A stretch of DNA of 64,000 nucleotides. Source: Henckelia pumila. Lineage: Eukaryota > Streptophyta > Magnoliopsida > Lamiales > Gesneriaceae. The stretch lies in NCBI RefSeq assembly GCF_033568475.1, contig NC_133122.1, positions 183,043,449-183,107,448 of the forward strand, read 5' to 3'. The notes below the pieces were generated by a model, which saw only the letters and a program-made list of their open reading frames with translations, searched no databases and had not been told where the DNA came from. Both the position numbers and the translations under genes were made by a program. Shown here piece by piece: positions 36,401-45,298 of the stretch (the stretch's first letter is position 1; the number at the start of each line of letters is the position of its first letter).

Positions 36401-36473
36401 AGTCATTGACCTTTATCTTTTTGGCAGATCTAAAGTAAGAGGTGCTATTCTGAAGGACACTGAAGATGATTGA
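21466..36473 (+). CDS. PAXX-like / XRCC4-superfamily DNA end-joining factor (seven exons, 251 aa)
   Basis: Exons read by eye: 21466-21663, 21886-21997, 22515-22676, 24194-24240, 25294-25417, 36287-36353, 36428-36473. All introns are GT-AG and phases join without a stop, giving 252 codons including the terminator. The N-terminal half is a beta-rich head (LQITVTDFQYNTFQ, then SWSEFVDYVTASL, then VSISLGKLVDGTA). It is followed by a helical, coiled-coil-like stretch (LSRELYAEYRVAHNSLIE, then KEQNHRLTKTVVDEQEKN). The protein ends in a basic-acidic tail, RRSKVRGAILKDTEDD. Head, coiled coil and this kind of tail match PAXX (204 aa in human), which bridges Ku at double-strand breaks in the nucleus; the tail resembles the Ku-binding end of PAXX. 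Family assignment is from memory of the fold pattern, not a search. The fifth intron is 10.9 kb because of an antisense copia insertion. The leading ATG at 21459 is followed at once by a stop, so 21466 is chosen. Confidence 0.68.
22677..24193 (+). other. intron 3 of the PAXX-like gene
   Basis: 1.5-kb intron, AT-rich. About 23490-23890 is a degenerate repetitive block rich in GGC/GCC phrases (GCCTTTCC, GTGCCTTAACC, CTCGCCTTGTGCCTAAGC) that looks like an old transposable-element remnant of unknown class. No ORF. Confidence 0.35.
24475..24573. repeat. tandem duplication, ~52-bp unit, in intron 4
   Basis: Two nearly identical copies of TATGTTAGACATAAAATTTT and the following 30 bases, starting at 24475 and 24527. 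Confidence 0.8.
24829..24888. repeat. tandem duplication, 30-bp unit, in intron 4
   Basis: Two copies of GCCTGGTTGGTCTAGATTAA plus ten bases, back to back, differing at one or two bases. Confidence 0.85.
25695..26617 (-). repeat. 3' LTR of element E
   Basis: 923 bp; contains a CT microsatellite at 26337-26361. It lacks a 27-bp block present at about 35453-35480 in the other LTR and a short duplication near 35650, so the pair has diverged by indels as well as substitutions. Confidence 0.87.
26618..26936 (-). other. end of the extra ORF and polypurine tract of element E
   Basis: Minus-strand coding-like remnant (VADYKLLLNIAIHG...) truncated by the LTR-like insertion at 26937, then a polypurine tract AAAAAAGGGGAGAT next to the 3' LTR. 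Confidence 0.5.
26937..29780 (-). mobile_element. solo-LTR-like gypsy insertion (element D) within element E
   Basis: On the minus strand it begins TGTAACACCCGAAAATTTTA and ends TTGCTCACTACA, the style of Tekay/Del-type gypsy LTRs, and it interrupts the extra ORF of element E. It is 2.84 kb with no gag-pol. The interior has GC-rich palindromes (CCGGCCACCAAATGGCCGG near 28475, GCGCGCTGCGCGCG near 28612). The flanking 5-mers differ (ATAAA and GATTG), so the expected duplication is not seen; deletion or recombination after insertion is possible. Short ORFs inside have no recognisable domain. Confidence 0.55.
29781..31391 (-). pseudogene. 3' extra ORF region of element E, between RNase H and 3' LTR
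   Basis: Two broken minus-strand frames (30377-30165 with SLIKIFPGDDFEDEDLRSLL; 30142-29753 with LKVDLSWMGRPLRTDVIFDV then LVCLESQIMFAEYQIF). A continuation beyond the LTR-like insertion (26931-26740) reads VADYKLLLNIAIHGQKGGDD. It does not match gag, integrase or RT; the -DLSWMGRPLRTDVIFDVANI- phrasing resembles the uncharacterised 'putative plant transposon protein' domain known from several plant elements. Function unknown. The intervening 30378-31391 is non-coding. Confidence 0.45.
31392..32063 (-). pseudogene. RNase H and RT C-terminal part of element E
   Basis: 223-residue frame with FIGLQVNQMSEGILFSQSIYAKYLVKKF (end of RT), MYRNIIDILLYLTASRIDIMFS, and the RNase H signature TLHCDNSSVINILKIPVQHSRTKHIDTKHHF-RD. 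Some family residues differ (the usual GSLLYLTASRPDI reads DILLYLTASRIDI; the segment with the first RNase H Asp is poorly conserved). It follows the RT in a different frame. Confidence 0.82.
32011..33165 (-). pseudogene. reverse transcriptase of element E (copia type)
   Basis: 384-residue frame. RT core motifs: NGVWYLVSPSAHGNVIGTKW-FKIK, VARIESVRLLLFI, YQMDVKNIFLNGILHEHVYV (DVKNIFLNG corresponds to the usual DVKTAFLNG), KALYELKQVLCAWYGRL, and the active-site IYVDDLLF. The frame is open but its N-terminal part lacks the integrase. It overlaps by frame change with the RNase H frame at 31392-32063. Reverse transcriptase copies the element's RNA into DNA in the particle. Confidence 0.83.
33123..33698 (-). 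pseudogene. protease and GAG-pre-integrase region of element E
   Basis: 191-residue frame. The copia protease region is seen as AWYFDSDSSCHMTGSKEFL; the usual active-site triplet D-S-G reads D-S-D here, which should abolish activity. The conserved tail LHNVFYVERLNSNLISISQLC and the pre-integrase motif LDLWHQKLGYM follow. The frame then runs directly into sequence before the reverse transcriptase; the integrase DDE core is not found, so roughly a kilobase has been deleted. Confidence 0.72.
33700..34903 (-). pseudogene. gag region of element E with CCHC zinc knuckle
   Basis: Two overlapping frames (34903-34106 and 34245-33814) encode a charged, coiled-coil-rich gag: an N-terminal part with LRLRKGVTEFLSDDDIDED, followed by repeated Leu/Lys/Glu heptads. 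A zinc knuckle of the form C-H-Y-C-HKPG-H-IRPH-C lies at about 33770-33720 on the minus strand, just before the protease region. The overlap of the two frames shows a frameshift. In an intact element this protein packages the RNA in cytoplasmic particles. Confidence 0.65.
34949..35907 (-). repeat. 5' LTR of element E
   Basis: 959 bp, colinear with 25695-26617. The bases just inside it (minus strand AGTGGCGTCAGAGACCACTC) are in the primer-binding-site position; the tRNA was not identified. Confidence 0.87.
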
Positions 36474-36812
36474 AAAAATTGAGAAGGATATCGACCCCAT
36501 CATGTTCACAGTATGTGGCTGGATACATGTAAATCATCAGCTTGCCTTTCTCAGAACCCTTCATTCATTAACGGAATGAGAAACAGATCACTGTACAGAT
36601 TCAATTGACATCCATATCGCTTTAGGGTGGTGCAAGATTTCGTGACATGTTCAGATGTAGAGTTTATTCGAGTTGGAAACATCTGTCATTACACGGCCTT
36701 TCGTGAATTGTGGTGCTTGTCTGTTTAATTTTAACAGTTTGTACGAGGAGTTGGAATCTTGGCCAACTATTGGTATCATAAATGAAAATGTGGCATGAAT
36801 TTGATTTTGAAT
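36474..36812 (+). other. 3' untranslated/downstream region of the PAXX-like gene
   Basis: No ORF. AT-rich with several AATAAA-like hexamers; the exact poly(A) site was not determined. Bases 36805-36812 (TTTTGAAT) are the left TSD of the next MITE. Confidence 0.35.
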
Positions 36813-37125
36813 ATAGCTGTCAAAGTGGATTGGGTCCGCTGGGTTGGCCCGTCCCGCCCGCTATATAGACGGGTTGGGTTGACAAATTTTCAACCCGCCT
36901 AAATAGTGGGCCGACCGTATCGTCCCGCCAAGTGGTGGGTTGCGGGCCAACCAGTCAAATATAACTAAAAATTGGCGGGTTGACCCGTCACGCACCGACA
37001 ATTAGGCGGGTTGGGTTGATAATTTCCCAACCCGCCTAAATGGTGGGCCGCCTCGTCCCACCAACTGGCGGGTTTTGGTAGGTTGTGGTTTGGTCCGCGC
37101 AGCCGACCCGTTTTGACAACTCTAA
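36813..37125. mobile_element. third hAT-type MITE, 313 bp
   Basis: Ends ATAGCTGTCAAAGTGG and CCGTTTTGACAACTCTAA are inverted. Flanks TTTTGAAT (36805-36812) and TTCTGAAT (37126-37133) match at 7 of 8 bases. Interior has several GGCGGGTTG / CAACCCGCC inverted phrases, so the whole element can fold on itself. Confidence 0.72.
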
Positions 37126-37633
37126 TTCTGAATTCTCTTCGCTTGGAAAAAATTCAAGTGGAGGTCAGCGAATGCTATCTGTTTTGAGTACATGGAGAGT
37201 TCTGACTTCTGATGCGTGTTCCTCGTGTGTTAGTCAAAAAAAATGTTGCGTCTTGTGTAGTTTATTTCCCATTTAAAAGAACACATCATGCCTGGGCTGT
37301 TATTTATAAACCCAAAATATTTGTATTGGAAAATCAAGAAGTTTCATTGGAAATGTCGGATTCAGTCCTTGTTCCTGTGCCTCTTGTGATTTTTAAGTTT
37401 GAAATCAAAGATAGACCTCAAGGTTTTTTTGTTTTATTACCACTTAAGATTGAGAATACAGCTTGAACATTTTTGTGACTAATTTAAAATTTTGATTAAA
37501 CGTATATAGTGCACATTGAGTAAGGGTGAGCAAAATTTTGGTTTAACTCAAATAATCGACCAAATCAATCTAAATCAAAAACTCGGTTAGATCGTTTTTT
37601 TTTTCCCAAAAATTTAAATTTCCGGTTTGAATC
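37126..37633. other. intergenic sequence between MITEs
   Basis: Two short plus-strand frames (37085-37276, 37212-37466) have no recognisable motif and no supporting context. Nothing else seen. Confidence 0.3.
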
Positions 37634-37960
37634 CATGTTTTCAAAATCGGATCGGACCAATCGGTTCGATCGGTAACCGGTCACAGACCCGATCTGGACA
37701 CCCTAAAAACCGGTCAGAATAAGTCGAAATTGGTCAAGAATCGATCGAACTGGTCAAAAACCTCAACCGATTTTTTGAAATTTTTTTTTTTCAAAAAATT
37801 AATTTTTTATTTTTAAAACTTTAAATATATATATATATGTACATGATTATTTGGAACATATACTTGATTAAAGGTATTATTTTAGTAGTACTAGATTTTT
37901 TTAAGGAGAAATTTGTGATAAATCTCTAATAGCAAACATGTATACCTCCTCAGTCCCTGT

Positions 37961-39138
37961 TGTAACGCAAAATTCTTTATTTCTTGAAATTAAAAAATAA
38001 AAAATTGATACAAAGTGAATTTGAGAAATTAAATAAAGATTAGTGAATGCAATCTCTAAATAATCTCTTGATTTTTCTCTTCAATGACAATTTCTTGATT
38101 AATTTGAATTTCTTGAGTATTTGATCTTCTAGAAGAAGATTTGATGTCTTGATAAAATTAATTCGATGGGTTAACATCTTGATATCGAATTAAACTTCAA
38201 AATTTGGGAAGAACGCGATGAACTCCTTGAATCGCGCCTTGAAATTTGTTATCTTGAATTTGATGAAGAACACGGTCTTCTTGAATTTGATGAAGAACAC
38301 GATCTTCTTAAATTTGATTTATTTGTTGAAGAACATAAACTTCTTGAATTTGATGAAGAACACAATCTTCTTGAATTTGATTTATTTGATGAAGAATGCG
38401 AGCTTCTTGAATTTGATGAAGAGCACAATCTTCTTGAATTTGATTTATTTGTTGAAGAACACGAACTTCTTGAATTTGATGAAGAACACGATCTTCTTGA
38501 ATTTGATTTGTTTGATGAAAAACACGAACTTCTTTAATTTGATGAAGAACACGATCTTCTTGAATTTGAATGAATTTAAGTATATTTGAAGAAGAACGTA
38601 ATTAATCCCTTGAATCACGCCTTGATCTTCTCGAATTTGATGATTTTGAAGAAGAACTCCTTGAATTGCGCCTTGAACTTCTTGGATGTGACTTGAGAGA
38701 AAAATCTTGAATTCTTCTACTTCTTTGCTTCAGTCTTCTTTGTTGTGTTTTTTGTTGGTCATCTGCCCCCTATTTATAGCTGAATGATGCATATTCCTAC
38801 CATTTTGATTTCATGAGATGTCGCAATTTGATTGGCTCCTCATGATTCATTTGGTGATTATCTTCCATTAATAATAAGATTTGATTTTAAATACTAAAAA
38901 TATTAGTATTTTTTTCTATTTGATGCAAGATTTGATCTCAAATACTAAAAATATTAGTATTCTCTTTCAATTTGTGCAAGATGCAATCTTGATTTAATCA
39001 AAAAATATATTAACTATCAATTAATTAACTATTTATTTTTTAGGAATTTAATCTTTCCAAAAATAGCTAATTCTTTTATTGATATTTAATTATTTCGTAC
39101 TTGTCATATTTGAAGGTTGACAAATTTAATTGTCTGCA
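37961..39138. mobile_element. solo LTR inserted in the left terminal repeat of MULE-2
   Basis: Starts TGTAACGCAAAATTC and ends TTGTCTGCA, flanked by the perfect duplication CCTGT (37956-37960 and 39139-39143). Removing it rejoins the left inverted repeat so that it reads colinearly with the right one (…CCTGTTTCAGA…). 1,178 bp, no internal genes, so recombination between two LTRs has removed the body. Confidence 0.85.
38218..38640 (+). repeat. minisatellite inside the solo LTR
   Basis: Ten or more imperfect copies of a ~30-bp unit (GAATTTGATGAAGAACACGA plus CTTCTT), often paired into ~60-bp units by a TTTATTTG spacer. It opens a 123-codon frame of repeated KNT-FLNL phrases, which is a by-product of the repeat and not a gene. 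Confidence 0.85.
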
Positions 39139-39143
39139 CCTGT

Positions 39144-39967
39144 TTCAGACATTCTTTGTTCTCAATCCCTGACAAAAGTCTGCTATTTGTTTCAACTTCC
39201 TATTTTGGTCAATTTACCAAAATGCCCCTTACTCTTAATTTTCAAATAAAAAAATAACCAGAAATAGGGACGATCGGTAGTTTCCCTCCCTCACCCAATC
39301 GATTCTTCTCGCAGGAAAGTAGTGATCTTTGGCGACAGGATTTTCGGCTTAGAAGATGGCACCGATGACGAGACAAAGCAGACATTCAAAAGATAAGTCA
39401 GTTGAAGGAGCTCGTAGAGTGAGGAAGGAAAGAAATCAGGCACTGTGAAGAAATTGAAAATAGGTGAACCATGTTTTTCATTTTTGAAATCGACCACTGT
39501 ATATGATTTATCTCGAGTAACTGAGAAAATTTATCGATTAGAGGAGTAATTTTGGTTCTCATTGTATGAATCTTTAATATTTATGTGTTTCCATTATTTT
39601 TAGGTTTTGTAGGTCAAATGTGTTGCTACCGTTCTTGTTTGTATATATTTTTCAAAATATTCGCATCATTATTCCTAAGTTTCGTATTTGTTTTTGACAG
39701 TTTCTCAGTTTAAATATTTTATCCCCAATTTGTAGGGTTTTGTTCTTGAATTTGTTTTTGAAGTATATCTTGGTAAAAAGGGATCAATTTTGATAAATGA
39801 ATGTTATATTGTTATGAAATATGATGGTTTTGATTTTTTGAATATATATTCGATAGTGTTATATTATTGAAGACAATTGACAAATTTTTGTACATAAGTA
39901 CCCAATTGTTCTCAAATTTGACGTTTTTGTTCTTTTCCATGCAATATTTCATTCTGTTATTTTTATA
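39144..39967 (+). other. MULE-2 left terminal repeat remainder and 5' region of the ULP1-like gene
   Basis: 39144-39235 continues the inverted repeat. 39236-39967 has no supported ORF and probably carries leader and first intron of the ULP1-like gene. Confidence 0.4.
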
Positions 39968-42309
39968 ATGAAAAAATTTTGTAATGATTTTGAAATATTA
40001 GAAATGGCTGATGAGAAAGAAATATGTGATGATGTTGAGTCGATGAAAAGTGGCAAGGTAATATTTACACGATGTTCTCCTGCTTATTGTAAAAAAATTA
40101 TGGAGGAGTTGAAGCTGGCTACAGGGAATGAACAACTGAGTAGAATAAAAAATACTTCAGTTGGTAAATGGATAGATATGTCAGTTCTACATGTGAGTAG
40201 TGGCAGAGTAGACTATATTTTTAAAAGATTCGATAGCCTTTCATGCTCGTTCATTGTTGGTGGTGATATTTTCATACCTTTCACTTCAAGAGACTTCTTC
40301 ATCGTACTTGGTTTGCATCATAGAGGGCAACAAGTTGATTTGAACCTGAAGTTGGAATCAAGCTTCCTGTCTCGACAGTTTGGAGGGAAAATTAGCAATA
40401 CTCACAGGATTGTTATCAAAGAGAAGCTTGTTTCACTTGCGAGCAGTAATGTCCAAGCTGACATTGATGATTTTGTTCGAATATTTATTTTGTTCATATT
40501 TAATTATGTAATATTCTCGACTGATAATTACATTATTCTTGGTTTGATCTTTCCTTATATTGATGAACTGAGCTCATTTTTTGAGTTTGGTTGGGGAGAT
40601 GCTGCGTTTCGGTTTTTATATCGAGAATTAGATAATCAAGCAAGTAAAACTTTATCTGTATGGTTGCACGGTTGGGTTGATGGTGAGTATATAGTTATAT
40701 GAGTTATTGTGTTATTAATTTGTTGAATTTGTTTACTTATATGATTTTTGGCTTAGGCTTGGTTGTATGAGAGAGTGTCGTCATTAGTTGTACCACGTGG
40801 TGTCCATATCTTCCCCCGCCTATTTCGTTTCGGAAAAAGCAAGATCCATTTGGATGCTGTGAAAGGTGAAACGGTTTTTGATGTCATATCAACCAAGGTA
40901 CCTTCTATATTACTTATCCTATTTCGAATGCTGGAGCATTATATATATTTTTTGTTGGATCAGGTTTTGTCGATATATCCCTTTCCGGAGGAGGAAATCT
41001 TGTTGGACAATAAGGTAATTTGAGTAGCATCCTTTATTTCATGTTTTAGAAAAAAAAACATTCTTCATTAATTTCTTTATTGTTGTAGTTGTTGCTGTCG
41101 GTTTCGAAGGAACAAGGAGGCAGAAGAGATAATTGTGAACTCGAAAAAACTGTGAATAAACAAATGAGTGAGATTAAAATGTTAAAACGAATTTGTGCAC
41201 AATTTAAACGTGAGAGAGTTAGTGCGAATAGAAAGTTGGTTGATGCGAAAGAAAATGTGGTGTTGGAGAAGGAAGTTGGTAGAAAGCGGAAAGGAAAAGA
41301 TGTTGTAGTTGACAATGATTCAAATTCTGATGACGGTGTTGATGGGGTTGATAAGACAATTGAAGAAGAAGAGTTGATTTTGAGACATGAACAAGGTGGT
41401 AATTTTTTTTGATTTTTTTGATGTGCCTGTCCATAATTATATTGATCACTTGTTGAAGGAAAAAAGTGCAGATGGTGACAAAATGGTTACGAGAAAGAGT
41501 GTTGGTTTTTCTGAAAATTTGAATACATAAGGTGTGGGTGGTCAGGAATTGGTTATGTAATCGGCTGGGTGCGTCCCTCTGCTTCTGGCCCATCTGGCAT
41601 TCTGCTCTGGGGGCCCAGGCCCATACTCATGGCCTTCTCTCCACCTGAAAAGGAGAGTTTTTGCCCTCCCCAGGATTCGAACTTGCACCACCAGACTTTC
41701 GTTTGCAGGCAGAATTGTTTGAGCACCTCAAAAAATTTGGGAAAAAAATGAAGGTTCAAAATAATGATTACGACTCCTTTTTTCGCGACTCTCTTCTGAC
41801 TCAAAGTTATTTTTGCAGAAAATGAATGGTGATTTGTTTAAGAGATGCAAATACCTCATTTTTCCAATCAATAGCAGAGTGCATTGGTTTCTGCTAGTAT
41901 TTCATGAAAAATAAGGGATATTCAAAATGTGGAATTCACTTTCCAATTCGTTCAACCTAGGGGCATGTAGAACTTTGGTAAGTTTTTATTATGTCATGTT
42001 ATGTGATTTTTATAGGGTAAATGTGTTTTGATAATTTTTATCTTTGAAGGAACGTTTTTTGGTTGGTTGGCTTCGTCATCATTCAAATTTCATCATACCG
42101 ACTCTGATGTGTTGAGAGAATGTACGCGCCATCAAGGTGAAACCCTTGATTGTGGTGTTTATGCATGCATGTGGGTAGAGTGTCTAGCCCGTGACTCGGA
42201 TGAAATGTGGACATATCAAAATACAGTGAAGATGGACACCTACCGTGCAAGACTGGCTGCAAGTATATTATCTCATGAAAATAGAATGCTGAAAAACAAC
42301 TTTGATTAA
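39968..42309 (+). pseudogene. ULP1-like cysteine protease (C48) gene of MULE-2
   Basis: Several exons are visible: 39968 to about 40692 (a Kaonashi-type N-terminal region with FIVGGDIFIPFTSRDFFIVLGL and WLHGWVDG), about 40757-40900 (AWLYERVSSLV, FPRLFRFGKSKI), about 40966-41013 and 41089-41400 (basic coiled-coil-like part). The C-terminal protease follows: INSRVHWFLLVFH holds the catalytic His (near 41880), and RHQGETLDCGVYACMW holds the Gln and Cys of the active site (near 42135-42170). ULP1 enzymes remove SUMO-like tags; the role in a transposon is unknown. A stop and frame changes lie between the His and Cys segments, and a SINE interrupts 41540-41760. It faces the transposase across a tandem repeat. 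Confidence 0.75.
41540..41760 (-). mobile_element. tRNA-derived SINE in the ULP1-like gene
   Basis: On the minus strand the block contains GGTGCAAGTTCGAATCCTGG, an RNA polymerase III B-box (GTTCGAATCC) in tRNA-like context, followed by GC-richer sequence unlike its AT-rich neighbours. The A box is degenerate. Flanking duplication not resolved. It splits the region between the coiled-coil and protease parts of the gene. Confidence 0.55.
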
Positions 42310-42552
42310 CATGTATAGTCTTTGTATGCTTTTATGGTTGATGGAAATACAGTAGTACGTAAGTATGTTTAAATTATTTTGTAAGACTCTATTTGGGATG
42401 AAACAAGTTCGATTAGCCTCATATTTGGGAATAATCTCTTGTTTGGTTTCAAAATGATATTTACCGATCACCAGTTGAATATGTGAAGATAAATTAAGAA
42501 CGAATGATAAATAACTCAGAATAATTTTTACATCAATTTGTAAGAACAATGG

Positions 42553-44207
42553 GATAAATATTATTCAATCGAAAACAATGTGTTTCGATCGTAGGACAAA
42601 CATTGTGGATCATGAGGATCACACTCTCCTAGTGGAAGTGGATTTGGATCAAAATGTCATGTATTAGGAACAATCTCAACATTATGCAGAATAATCTTTC
42701 TGATTTGCAGCACAAGAAGTCATGCCCATGTTAGCATGCACCAAGATTCAATAATACACTGAATGACACAAGAGGAGTTTTCAATCCCTAGAGATTGGTA
42801 GAACCATCACCCAAGTGTTTGTCTAGTAATGTGTCTTGTCTCACTCTTGTCTAAGGTGTAGGAGGAAAACATTGATAATTACCCAATGAGAGCACCATTT
42901 GTGGATGTCCATTGTCATCCAATGTTTACAATAGGGGTATATTTTCCAAAACCCAAACTCGTAACTTGTTTAATATGATGCTTTCTCATATTTGAGTACT
43001 ATCATTTACTCTAATTCCACTCATATTTCAGAACATTTGAGTGTGAGATCGAGCACAACTAGTACGCAGTGATGTGATAAATATTATTCAATCGAGAACA
43101 ATGTGTTCCATTTGTAGGACAAACATTGTGGGCCATGAGGATCACATTCTCCTAATGAAAGTGGCTTTGGTTCAAAATGTCATGTATTAGGAACAATCTC
43201 AGAATTATGCAGAATAATCTATTTGATTTGGGGAATAAGAAGTCATGCCCATGTTAGCATGCACCAAGATCCTATAAAACACTGCATCACACAAGTAGAG
43301 AGGAGTTTTCAATCTCTAGAGATTGGTAGAACCATCATCCGAGTGTTTGTCTAGTAATGTGTCTTGCCCCACTCTTGCCTAAGATGTAAAGCATTGATCA
43401 TTACCCAATGAGAGCACCATTTGTGGATGTCCATTGCCACCCAATGTATACAATATGGGTATATTTTTCAAAACCCAAACTCGTAACTTGCTTAATATGA
43501 TGCTTTCTCATATTTGAGTACTATCATTTACTCTAATTCAACTCATATTTCAGAACATTTGAGTGCGAGATCTAGTACAACTAGTACCCAGGGATGAGAT
43601 AAATATTATTCAATCGAGAACAATGTGTTCCGATTGTAAGACAAACATTGTGAGTCATGAGGATCACACTCTCCTAGTAAAAGTGATTTTGGTTCAAAAT
43701 GTCATGTATTACGAACAATCAGAATTATGCAGAATAATCTATTTGATTTGGGGAACAAAAAGTCATGCACATGTTAGCATGCACCAAGATCCTATAAAAC
43801 ACTGCATCACACAAGTGGAGAGGAGTTTTCAATCTCTAGAGATTGGTAGAACTATCACCCGAGTGTTTTCTAGTAATGTGTCTTGCCCCACTCTTGTGTA
43901 AGGTGTAGGAGGAAAACATTGATCATTACCCAATGAGAGCACCATTTATGGATGTCCATTGCCTCCCAATGTATACAATAGGGGCATATTTTTCAAAACC
44001 CAAACTCGTAACTTGTTTAATATGATACTTTCTCATATTTGAGTACTATCATTTACTATAATTCCACTCATATTTAGAACATTTGAGTGGGAGATCGAGC
44101 ACAACTAGTACGCAGGGACGAGATAAATATTATTCAATCGAGAACAATGTGTTTCGTTTGTAGGACAAACATTGTGGACCATGAGGATCACACTCTCCTA
44201 GTAGACA
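42553..44207. repeat. ~523-bp tandem repeat in MULE-2
   Basis: The phrase GATAAATATTATTCAATCGA recurs at 42553, 43076, 43598 and 44122, spacing 522-524 bp. That gives three full units and the first ~85 bp of a fourth. Copies differ by scattered substitutions and short indels. Short frames within it are not conserved between copies. No match to a known family recognised. Confidence 0.88.
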
Positions 44208-44349
44208 TTGACCAATCAAAGACTTTGACTACCACCAACCCCTCATTATTAAGCTCTGTCGGTACACTTCATCCTATCCACTCGCTTCTTGGTTCCAGTT
44301 TGGTTAGAGTTTTTCCTTTCAAAATAAAATTTCACTTTTGAAGATCGAG

Positions 44350-44540
44350 CACAATGGATATGAATATTGCACAACAATGTCTGTGTGGTTTTGGAGAATG
44401 ATATTACAAATAGTCGGACTATGTTCGACCCGCCCGAGAGAGTTGTATTACCTCTGTCCTCGTGAGCTGCAACATCAGAATTGATTTTTATGGTACGATG
44501 ATTATCACGGCAAATCTCTTCAAAAATCGTCTAAGTTGAA
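44350..44540 (+). pseudogene. GRF-type zinc-finger fragment of MULE-2
   Basis: From the ATG at 44352 the frame reads MDMNIAQQCLCGFGE, with a CxCG pair. A neighbouring frame continues RPARELYYLCPRELQHQN and then FLWYDDYHG. This fits the second half of a GRF finger (GR-x-YY-x-CP, then F-WYDD-H). At least one frameshift and two stops are present. Its place, between the facing ULP1 and transposase genes, differs from that in MULE-1. The match rests on motif spacing only. Confidence 0.42.
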
Positions 44541-45298
44541 ACCAACCACAAGTAAGCAAGGTAAAGAGAGCTGCGTGTATTCATGATTCAACGAAACAAC
44601 TGAATTACAAGCGTAATGAAAATTCATCCTCTAGATTATGCACTACACAACCAGTCTACTAGTGCACCAGTGCCCGACCATATCATAGGAATATGTTGTT
44701 GTTTTGGTTGCACATGTTTTGTTCGTGTGCTAATATTACTTGCAGCTCTGTTTATTGTAATAATCAGACAATAAGTTCCAAATTTATAAAGATTTATTCC
44801 ATATTAAATACAAGTTGTTCAAAATACATATCAGTTAGTCCCTGACATATGAAAATTTAAAGCAACGACTTATTTGATTAGTTAACTGGGAAGACATATT
44901 TCACTGAAACATTAATGACAAATATCATTTATCAAATTAGAACATTACATATTTGTCCAATGTGTAGCATGATTGTTTACTACAAACAGAGTTGGTTTTA
45001 AAAGAATCTAAGACAACACAATACACTTGACTATACTACAACCACAACTCAAGTTAAAATGTCACAGCAGATGGTTCCACAAAAGCCTCAAACCAAGTGC
45101 AATCCAGCAATGTTTCAACTCGAACGTGTATGCCTTTTTTTTTATTGCAATTTCATGCTCGAACCCCCTTCCAGTAATCGCTTTCTCCTACATATTTGTA
45201 GAACAGTCAAGATTAATTTCTGAAGAAGTTTTGTTAAAAAGTTTTTCTAATAAATAATAAATAATTGAAACACCATTTTTTTTTTGAAACAATTACAA
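44541..45298. other. non-coding part of MULE-2 downstream of the transposase
   Basis: AT-rich, only short unsupported frames. Likely 3' untranslated sequence of the transposase. Confidence 0.35.

Noticed and set aside
36813..37125. GC-rich block as a possible small coding gene downstream of the PAXX-like gene
   Set aside because: Inverted ends and a 7/8 TSD show it is a MITE.
38218..38589. 123-codon open frame of repeated Leu/Asn phrases
   Set aside because: It is the product of a minisatellite inside a solo LTR with clear TSD; no initiator context or conserved domain.
41680..41705. Possible tRNA gene (B box GTTCGAATCC on minus strand)
   Set aside because: No cloverleaf arms or good A box; sequence continues as a SINE body.
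42553..44207. CRISPR-like or regulatory repeat array
   Set aside because: Long adjacent units without spacers in a plant genome; it is a plain tandem repeat.
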